Shown here in pieces: positions 58,936-64,000 of a DNA stretch of 64,000 bases. Both the position numbers and the translations under genes were made by a program. Every line of letters starts with the position of its first letter. Within the stretch, counting starts at the first letter, position 1. Source of the stretch: Hymenobacter negativus (GTDB lineage: Bacteria; Bacteroidota; Bacteroidia; Cytophagales; Hymenobacteraceae); assembly GCF_017571495.1 (NCBI RefSeq), contig NZ_JAGETZ010000008.1, positions 186,001-250,000 on the forward strand, written 5' to 3'. Under the pieces are notes generated by a model. That model worked only from the letters and a program-made list of their open reading frames with translations. It was not told where the DNA came from and made no database searches.

Positions 58936-59478
58936 TTAAGCTGCCTGACCATAGGAGGTTGCCACCCCGCCCCGGCTCACCGCCCTGCTGGCATAGCTCA
59001 GCAGCGCCGCCACGGCTAGCTGCCCGCGCCGGTTGACCACCAAGCCCGCCCCAGCGGGGCGGGTTGGGGGTGTGGGTTCGGGGAAGGCGACGGCTGTGAG
59101 CTGGGCGATAAGGTCCACCGCTTGCGTTTCGGTCAGGCAGTTGATGCCCCGCAGGACCTTCGTTTTCGTCGGGCGGCTTACGGCCGGATAGTTCAGCAGT
59201 TTGATGATTTCCTGCTTCTGCTCCGTGGTGGCGAACACGGGCGGGGCCAACTCCCGGTCAGATATCACCGTGAGCACGTTGGCGTACCACTTGAGCAGCG
59301 TGGTCTCGTCCTGGCAGCGGGCGACGCTGGCGGCGGTGCGGGCCTTCTCGTCGGCCGTGGCATAGGGTGAATAGGTCACGGCGTCGAGCACCATGAAACG
59401 GAGGTCGGCCAAGCGCTGGGCCTGGGCGGTGGGGGCGGCTGTTCTAGCAGCAGCTTGCCCATTTACATGAGTTTTCAT
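58936..59478 (-). CDS. Hypothetical protein, first gene of the minus-strand operon
   Basis: A 180-residue helical, soluble protein from ATG 59478: AQAQRLADLRFMVLDAVTYS, DETTLLKWYANVLTVIS, EQKQEIIKLLNYPAVSRPTK, then NCLTETQAVDLIAQL and an Ala-rich tail. The middle resembles a small DNA-binding or regulatory helical domain. It leads an operon with three further genes and a divergent RHH gene 226 bp away. The CGGCTGTTCTAGCAGC repeat lies both inside its 5' end and upstream. Confidence 0.6.
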   Translation of the reverse strand: MKTHVNGQAAARTAAPTAQAQRLADLRFMVLDAVTYSPYATADEKARTAASVARCQDETTLLKWYANVLTVISDRELAPPVFATTEQKQEIIKLLNYPAVSRPTKTKVLRGINCLTETQAVDLIAQLTAVAFPEPTPPTRPAGAGLVVNRRGQLAVAALLSYASRAVSRGGVATSYGQAA

Positions 59479-59590
59479 GTATTTTTGTGGGGTATTGGGG
59501 GTTGTCAAGGCCCTCACTTAGTAGCGGCTGTTCTAGCAGCCGTTGCGGAAGGTCAGGTGTTCTAGCGCCTGGCCTTTTTGCGTTCTAGTC
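59437..59590. promoter_or_regulatory. GTTCTAG repeats at the head of the operon
   Basis: The word CGGCTGTTCTAGCAGC occurs at 59439-59454 (in the first gene) and at 59525-59540, and GTTCTAG also at about 59560 and 59582. The second copy is the loop of a GGCTG/CAGCC hairpin, and the stretch 59548-59579 forms a hairpin (AAGG-CAGG...CCTG-CCTTTTT) with T-run on the plus strand. The layout suggests an autoregulated operator. Confidence 0.45.
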
Positions 59591-59665
59591 GGTGAAGGTG
59601 TTCCCACTTGGAACGGAACAAAGATAGGTCAATCATCTGTTTGTTCCTAGTATTTTTGTTAAAAA

Positions 59666-59696
59666 TTGCTAGTAAAAATATTTTTGCCTACTTTTG
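59666..59696 (+). promoter_or_regulatory. Consensus Bacteroidota promoter of the RHH gene
   Basis: TTG at 59666-59668 and TACTTTTG at 59689-59696 with a 20-base spacer fit the TTG/TAnnTTTG consensus. CTAGTATTTTTG and CTAGTAAAAATATTTTTG direct repeats overlap the spacer and could bind the RHH product. Confidence 0.7.
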
Positions 59697-59704
59697 CTAC
59701 CACT

Positions 59705-60457
59705 ATGAAGAATCAACCCGAATCCATGCCGCGCACTCCAAGCCGTAAGTCTCAAATAAATATAGAGGTTAACGAATCGGAAAAAATATACTTTGGACAA
59801 GTAGCTGAAGCTCGCAACATGAAGCTTGCAGCACTAGTGCGCGAACTACTGAATGCAGAGGGTAAGCGCTTAGGTGCACCTGCTTTACTTGACGATTTTA
59901 AAAGTCAAGATTCAAGATACCAGTATATTGTAGACGCTAGTGAAAGCAGCGAAACGAAACTGGGCATCTTCAGTCAATTTCTGTTGAGGTATGAAGCCGA
60001 CTGCGACTTTTCGATTACTACCTATGAACCTCGCGTGTATAATAAGAGTGTAGAATGCTCAGCGCTTAGCTCAAGCGGAGAAAGCACCAATAGGATATTC
60101 ATAGGTATATCACCTGATGAACAAACCAATTTTAGTGAGCGAACTGCTATTGATGGGGCGTGGCGTGATGTACTAGGCCTAAGCCTCAATCTTGAAGACA
60201 AGTGGGATGGGGTAAGCTACTCAGTAGAGATGCGAAGGTCACTCCGGGGTAAAAAGCTTATTCTTCAGCAATTTGTCAATAAGTACAATGGCGCGAAGTT
60301 TAAAGTAAATCCTGCATATGCAGGTCGTACAATATTCAAGGTGGTTGCAAATAATGAAGGCAGCGAACACGAACTGTTGATAGCCTATTTCCCGCAAAGG
60401 ACTAACGAAGAAAGCGAGTTGAAGCAGGCGCTAGACGAATACATGCAGCAAGCATAA
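59705..60457 (+). CDS. Ribbon-helix-helix protein with unknown C-terminal domain
   Basis: A 250-residue protein from ATG 59705. Residues about 12-55 (KSQINIEVNESEKIYFGQVA followed by KLAALVRELLNAEGKRL) fit a ribbon-helix-helix DNA-binding fold. The remaining 195 residues (FSITTYEPRVYNKSVEC, WRDVLGLSLNLEDKWDG, KLILQQFVNKYNGAKF) match no family I recognise. A strong promoter with repeats precedes it, so it may repress itself. It may be the regulator or antitoxin of the neighbouring genes. Confidence 0.7.
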   Translation: MKNQPESMPRTPSRKSQINIEVNESEKIYFGQVAEARNMKLAALVRELLNAEGKRLGAPALLDDFKSQDSRYQYIVDASESSETKLGIFSQFLLRYEADCDFSITTYEPRVYNKSVECSALSSSGESTNRIFIGISPDEQTNFSERTAIDGAWRDVLGLSLNLEDKWDGVSYSVEMRRSLRGKKLILQQFVNKYNGAKFKVNPAYAGRTIFKVVANNEGSEHELLIAYFPQRTNEESELKQALDEYMQQA

Positions 60458-60469
60458 AGATGGCAACTT

Positions 60470-60495
60470 CAGGCTTTCAATGAGCCTGGCCTTTT
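60470..60495 (+). terminator. Terminator of the RHH gene
   Basis: CAGGCT and AGCCTG pair around TTCAATG, followed by GCCTTTT. Confidence 0.8.
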
Positions 60496-60689
60496 CGCTT
60501 CACCGTCTGCTGACTTTTAACGAAGTCAGTTGCCTAGGCCTCAATAAGTAGCCCTGCTACACCCAATCTTATCGGCCACCCCGTCAGCTGTGCAACAGAG
60601 GCAGGAGGGGTTCGCTTTTTCTAAGCCTCCGGCTGCCCTCACTTTTTCTTTGCGGCCAGATTCATTTTTTAAATGAAGACAATTTTTAA

Positions 60690-61247
60690 ATGAAGACAAT
60701 CAGTACTTACCCCATCATAGAGGCCGACGACGAGCCGAAGAGCCGAAAGTTTTTCTTTGAAAGCACAGGCAAACAATCTATCGTCAAAGCCGTAGAATAC
60801 AGCTTTGTTATGGAGTATGGGCTGGGCGGGCTCTATAACCTAGCGTTCGGAGATTACGACAGGGCCACGGGCGCCATATCCGACGACAAGAACAGCAACA
60901 ACGACGATATATGGCCCGTGCTGAACACGGTGGTGAACACGGTGCCCACGTTCTTTTCCGAGCACCCCTTTGCTACCATCACCGTGCAAGGGAGCGACAG
61001 CGGCGCGGAGTTTGAAGAACAATGCAAAGCCATTTGCGCCAACAAACGATGCGCTGGCGGGTGCCGAAACGTAGACCGGCGCATAAAAGCGTACCGCTTC
61101 TTCGTTGACAGAAATTACGAGGAACTAAAACAAACCTATGTTTTTTCCGGCTACATTAGCGCCCTGCAACGGGTAGTGCCGTATCAACGTAACGTTAAAT
61201 ACGACGCTATTTTTGTTTCCAAGAAGCAACCTATTACATTTGCATAG
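60690..61247 (+). CDS. DUF6934-like protein
   Basis: A 185-residue soluble protein matching the DUF6934 pattern: KFFFESTGKQSIVKAVEYSF, YNLAFGDYDRATG, KNSNNDDIWPVLNTVVNTV and ITVQGSD, then RIKAYRFFVDRNYEEL. The usual Gly-Asp/Ser-Asn-Asn-x-D segment is present. The family is widespread in Bacteroidota, of unknown role, and often next to a small partner. Here the 56-residue gene starts 3 bp after its stop. Just before the start, ATGAAGACAAT occurs twice in tandem (60673 and 60690); only the second gives a long frame. Confidence 0.75.
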   Translation: MKTISTYPIIEADDEPKSRKFFFESTGKQSIVKAVEYSFVMEYGLGGLYNLAFGDYDRATGAISDDKNSNNDDIWPVLNTVVNTVPTFFSEHPFATITVQGSDSGAEFEEQCKAICANKRCAGGCRNVDRRIKAYRFFVDRNYEELKQTYVFSGYISALQRVVPYQRNVKYDAIFVSKKQPITFA

Positions 61248-61249
61248 CC

Positions 61250-61420
61250 ATGAACACTAGCAAATTGCCGACGCAAAAAAACAAAGCTGTTGAAATGACA
61301 AACGCAACGAAGAAAAAACTGAAGGCGGTTTCCAACGCATTCAAAGGAAAGGAAATGTTTCCTGAAAAACTGGAACGCGCTAAGCAATTGTTTAGGGGCC
61401 TGCGCCCGCTAAACGCTTAG
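61250..61420 (+). CDS. 56-residue basic partner of the DUF6934-like protein
   Basis: ATG 61250 to TAG 61420 encodes 56 residues, Lys-rich and helical: NTSKLPTQKNKAVEMTNATK, then KLKAVSNAFKGKEMFPEKLE and RAKQLFRGLRPLNA. It starts 3 bp after the DUF6934-like stop, so the two are co-transcribed, and a terminator follows at 61442. The pairing of a mid-size soluble protein with a short basic protein is like a toxin-antitoxin module, but no family supports that. Confidence 0.65.
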   Translation: MNTSKLPTQKNKAVEMTNATKKKLKAVSNAFKGKEMFPEKLERAKQLFRGLRPLNA

Positions 61421-61441
61421 CATACGCCCTATATAGCAGAC

Positions 61442-61469
61442 AAGCCCCGCCCTACGGCGGGGCTTTTTC
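61442..61469 (+). terminator. Terminator of the DUF6934-like pair
   Basis: AAGCCCCGCC and GGCGGGGCTT pair around CTAC, then a T-run. Confidence 0.92.
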
Positions 61470-61478
61470 TTTGCCCCC

Positions 61479-61907
61479 ATGTCCACCTTCACCCGCCGCT
61501 TCCTAGTCCTTTGGCTCGCCCTGCTAGCCGCCCTGCTGCTGAGCCAGTACGCTGTCCCTAACCTTAGCTACGGTCTGCTGCTGGCCATGGCCGTGGGCTG
61601 CCCCGTGGTGGCGGGGCTACTGCTCTGGTGGGTGGGGTTGGGATTGCGGCAAGCGTGGCACCGGGCGCGGGCGCTACGGCAGGCGGCTCGGTGGAAACGG
61701 CTGGGGAGGCGCCGAACCAATGGACGGATGCCTACCAACCTTAAAAGCCTTGCCAAGTACACCGTGCGCGAAGCGACGGGAGCCGCCTTTTGCGCGGGGG
61801 CAATCATTGGGGTGGGCCTGAGTGGTCATGCTGAACGCCGCAGCCGTTGCACAATCATTGTGCATAAATTCTTGGTAGCTTGCGAGCATGCAAAAGCAAC
61901 TTCGTAA
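61479..61907 (+). CDS. Small membrane protein
   Basis: A 142-residue protein with two membrane helices (about 8-25, LVLWLALLAALLLSQYAV, and 30-55, LLLAMAVGCPVVAGLLLWWV), then a basic segment (RQAWHRARALRQAARWKRL) and a less convincing C-terminal part. It begins directly after the terminator at 61442 and its 3' end overlaps the start of the REase-like gene by 20 bp. Function unknown. Confidence 0.55.
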   Translation: MSTFTRRFLVLWLALLAALLLSQYAVPNLSYGLLLAMAVGCPVVAGLLLWWVGLGLRQAWHRARALRQAARWKRLGRRRTNGRMPTNLKSLAKYTVREATGAAFCAGAIIGVGLSGHAERRSRCTIIVHKFLVACEHAKATS

Positions 61908-63081
61908 ACCCGCCAACTGGCAGGATTTTGAAACACTCTGCAAAAAGCTGTGGGGTGAAATCTGGCAGGCGCCTAACGAAATAAAGAAGAACGGACGGAC
62001 AGGGCAGGCGCAAGCCGGGGTGGATGTGTCTGCCATTCCATTCGGTCAAAATGGCTACTGGGGCATTCAGTGCAAAGGCAAAGACGATTACACCAATGCC
62101 CGTCTCAGTAAGGAGGAAATCGACAGTGAACTGGAGAAAAGTCGCGCTTTTACCCCAGCCTTAGAAGGGTTGATTTTTGCCACCACGGCCAATAAGGATG
62201 CTGTCATTGAGCAATATGTGCGTGAACTTGACCTAGCCAGCCGCCAGGCAGGTGGGCCAAAGATTCTGCTCTTCTGTTGGGAGGATATTGCCGACTTAAT
62301 CGAGGAGAATCGAATTACTTACAACTGGTACATACTAGAGCAAAAGTTTGCGACAAGCTTTGCGGTTGAAGTAGGGTTCCAGACTGAAACTGGCGCGACC
62401 TCTAGCGAATTGGAGATAGAGCCCGTGTTCGTTCGAAAGATAAAAATCTATGAACTGGATGACCCAGATACTCCCCCGCAGGTTCAACAATTGGTAATTA
62501 ATGGGCAAACCATCCGGTATCGCCCCCCTATGCCAGTACCAGGGCATTTGCGACGCTTAATGGAATCGACCGCTCTATTCAGAAACATCGGGGCTATGCA
62601 GGCAACATCGCTTTATGGTTCGACTATCAACCATGCCACAAAAGAGGTGGGGTTTTCTCTAACTAACTCTGGCCATCAAGTCATCGAAGACTGGAAAGTA
62701 CAGTTCGAATTTATGGGCAGCTTCAAAGAACTGGATACCAACACTGGTAGCAGCGGTAGCTTTGGGTTGCCAGCGATACGGCCGTTCAATTCCGGCACAT
62801 GGGTCGACGGAAATCGCGTGGGGTTCTCTTCCCCGTCAAATAAGCCTTGGGTGCAAGGCGACACTCGTAGTCTTGAGGTATACGTCCGGCCTGACCAGCG
62901 GGAGTACACCCTTCCAATACACTGGCATTTGCGTGCTCGGGACTATTCAACAAAGGGAGAATTGACTTTGCATATTAAGCCGAAGTACGAAAATGCCTTT
63001 GAGGTAGAGAAGGTAGCCACTGTTGAGGAACTACGCGAACCGGAGCTTATATCTATCGAAGAAAAAAAAGGCAAGGGGTAG
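61888..63081 (+). CDS. Mrr-like PD-(D/E)XK nuclease domain protein
   Basis: A 397-residue protein. The N-terminal part is a restriction-endonuclease-like domain: FETLCKKLWGEIW (Glu15), GVDV (Asp46) and IQCKGK (Gln61-x-Lys63), then LSKEEIDSELEKSRAF and LIFATTANKDAVIEQYV. The GVDV...QCKGK order fits Mrr-type nucleases. The C-terminal half (about 140-397) is beta-rich with no recognised fold (VGFSLTNSGHQVIEDWKVQ, LEVYVRPDQREYTLPI). It lies upstream of the Abi-alpha gene with a 64-bp gap, so a defence role is likely. Confidence 0.78.
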   Translation: MQKQLRKPANWQDFETLCKKLWGEIWQAPNEIKKNGRTGQAQAGVDVSAIPFGQNGYWGIQCKGKDDYTNARLSKEEIDSELEKSRAFTPALEGLIFATTANKDAVIEQYVRELDLASRQAGGPKILLFCWEDIADLIEENRITYNWYILEQKFATSFAVEVGFQTETGATSSELEIEPVFVRKIKIYELDDPDTPPQVQQLVINGQTIRYRPPMPVPGHLRRLMESTALFRNIGAMQATSLYGSTINHATKEVGFSLTNSGHQVIEDWKVQFEFMGSFKELDTNTGSSGSFGLPAIRPFNSGTWVDGNRVGFSSPSNKPWVQGDTRSLEVYVRPDQREYTLPIHWHLRARDYSTKGELTLHIKPKYENAFEVEKVATVEELREPELISIEEKKGKG

Positions 63082-63144
63082 AAAAGCTTCGTTCTTAAGC
63101 ATCAGCTTTTTCGTAGCTTGGCCGCTCATCTATCTCTCGCCCTG

Positions 63145-63732
63145 ATGGCCGCTGACCTGGTTACCCTGATTGAAACCGTTGCCATCACGCAGTTCCTTTC
63201 CCCTGGGGCCAAAAGCTTGGGCGAAGCAGCCTTAGAGCGTGGGCAACGGCTGGCTACAGCAGCCGTGCAACTGCTAAAGAATGTCGGCCGCGAGCCCCAA
63301 CCCGTCGAGCCGAAGCTGCTTGTGCCCCTGGTGCAGGCGGCAGCGCTTGAATCGGACGAATCGTTATCCGACAGGTGGGCGGCGCTGCTGGCCAATGCGG
63401 CCGATTCGGCCCAGCGGGTTGCGGTGCAACCGGGGTTCGTGGAGGTGCTGCGGCAGCTCACGCCTGCTGATGCACTGCTGCTACATTCGCTCTACTATCC
63501 CCCTAAAGGTAGTGGACTTCCTGCGAGCCAGCGCATGCTCAAGCAGTTCGACGGACTGGGGCTCAGCTATGCCGATATTAATTTGTCGGTTGACAACTTG
63601 ATTCGCCTGCACCTGTGCGTGGGTCGTACCGAGAGAGGGGGCATGTTCTATGACCCTGACCGCCCCAGCCAAATTGGGGCCACCGTATTCGGCAAGCAGT
63701 TCATGCAAGCCTGTTCGGCGCCAGCAGCCTAA
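63145..63732 (+). CDS. Abi-alpha (DUF4393-like) abortive infection protein
   Basis: A 195-residue protein from ATG 63145: LSPGAKSLGEAALERGQRL, VEPKLLVPLVQAAALESDES, SDRWAALLANAADS, VQPGFVEVLRQLTPADALLL. These segments fit the Abi-alpha family (DUF4393), which is linked to abortive infection. The reaction is not known. TTG 63118 would add nine residues; ATG is preferred. A TAGCTTGGCC promoter-like sequence precedes it. Confidence 0.8.
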   Translation: MAADLVTLIETVAITQFLSPGAKSLGEAALERGQRLATAAVQLLKNVGREPQPVEPKLLVPLVQAAALESDESLSDRWAALLANAADSAQRVAVQPGFVEVLRQLTPADALLLHSLYYPPKGSGLPASQRMLKQFDGLGLSYADINLSVDNLIRLHLCVGRTERGGMFYDPDRPSQIGATVFGKQFMQACSAPAA

Positions 63733-63745
63733 AAGCCCTTTTAAT

Positions 63746-63795
63746 ATCTGCGGCGCAGCCGAGATAGGCCACCGTTTGTGCGGGGCAATCGTTGG
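63746..63795 (-). repeat. 50-bp repeat, inverted copy of 48748-48797
   Basis: The reverse complement of this stretch matches 48748-48797 at 47 of 50 bases. It lies 14 bp after the Abi-alpha stop. The rest of 63733-63863 shows no gene. Confidence 0.85.
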
Positions 63796-63863
63796 CTTAG
63801 TTCGCCTTTATTCACGATAATTAGGCAATTGTAAGCCAAATTCAACTTAATTAAACCAAAGTA

Positions 63864-63884
63864 TGTAACGGTCCGTTACATTTG
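63864..63884 (+). promoter_or_regulatory. Perfect palindromic operator overlapping a -7 box
   Basis: TGTAACGG-T-CCGTTACA (63864-63880) is a perfect 17-base palindrome. Its right arm overlaps TACATTTG (63877-63884), a consensus -7 box. The next start is at 63905, about 20 bases later. Confidence 0.7.
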
Positions 63885-63904
63885 TGCAACTACAAAAAAA
63901 AGTC

Positions 63905-64000
63905 ATGCAATCAGCCATTCTAGCTATACTCAGTTCTGCTGCTTCTGTGGCAGCGGTATATGGGTTGGTTTCAACTTGGCAGAAATTAACCAAGCCTACT
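63905..64000 (+). CDS. Start of a membrane protein gene, cut by the window edge
   Basis: ATG 63905 opens a frame that runs to the right edge (32 codons seen). It starts MQSAILAILSSAASVAAVYG, a hydrophobic N-terminal helix, then VSTWQKLTKPT. The promoter and palindrome before it support a real gene. No function can be assigned from this part. Confidence 0.55.
   Translation, partial: MQSAILAILSSAASVAAVYGLVSTWQKLTKPT

Noticed and set aside
1..64000. CRISPR array
   Set aside because: No set of regularly spaced short direct repeats with unique spacers was seen; the cargo tags are too few and irregular.
1..64000. Insertion sequence with transposase
   Set aside because: No transposase or integrase gene was recognised on either strand; only non-coding repeats are seen.

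Overview
The window looks like a chromosomal segment of a high-GC Bacteroidota of the Cytophagales, most like Hymenobacter. The grounds are four proteins with C-terminal type IX secretion (T9SS) sorting domains, many small lipoproteins, promoters of the Bacteroidota form TTG-N(17-23)-TAnnTTTG, little use of Shine-Dalgarno sites, and a repeated terminator type (AAAAGCCCCG...CGGGGCTTTT). All calls were made by eye from translation and motif recognition; no database search was run.

Region 1 (1-18.7 kb) is core chromosome: a T9SS-exported protein cut by the left edge, a PASTA-domain membrane protein, a 914-residue tandem D-Ala-D-Ala ligase, CutC, a glycosylasparaginase, a BadF/NAGK-type sugar kinase, phosphoglycerate kinase, a 2406-residue secreted metallopeptidase/adhesin and a small lipoprotein. 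Two families of long inverted repeats sit between these genes, and one supplies the stop codon of the kinase gene.

Region 2 (18.7-23.8 kb) is a copper-associated cluster on the minus strand: a di-heme MauG/MbnH-like lipoprotein, two MbnP-like lipoproteins, an outer-membrane beta-barrel with a CDICGC start, and two near-duplicate small Cys-rich proteins that share a 223-bp identical block. The layout suggests duplication of a [small Cys protein + MbnP] unit.

Region 3 (24-32.6 kb) is core again: an M4 metallopeptidase with P domains and T9SS signal, a family 2 glycosyltransferase, a membrane protein, an M50 site-2-type protease overlapping a HAD phosphatase, and a CAT-anticodon tRNA.

Region 4 (32.8-42 kb) is a phage block on the minus strand that stops just after the tRNA: ClpP-like prohead protease, major capsid, portal, several small structural proteins, then a lysis cassette with a signal-peptide endolysin and a candidate one-piece spanin. 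No terminase, integrase or repressor is visible. A tape-measure gene lies 11 kb away on the other strand (53.2-55.7 kb).

Region 5 (42-53 kb) is cargo: many single small genes, several with their own promoter and terminator, plus a T9SS lectin and a secreted S74-chaperone protein. Short direct repeats encoding a DEARRLG-like peptide precede five minus-strand cargo genes, and a duplicated promoter-operator block occurs at 47.8 and 53.1 kb.

Region 6 (55.7-64 kb) looks like a mobile-element and defence zone: a six-repeat DUF723-like protein with a GIY-YIG-type C terminus next to a small paralogue, a ribbon-helix-helix protein, a DUF6934-like protein with a 56-residue partner, an Mrr-like PD-(D/E)XK nuclease and an Abi-alpha (DUF4393-like) protein.
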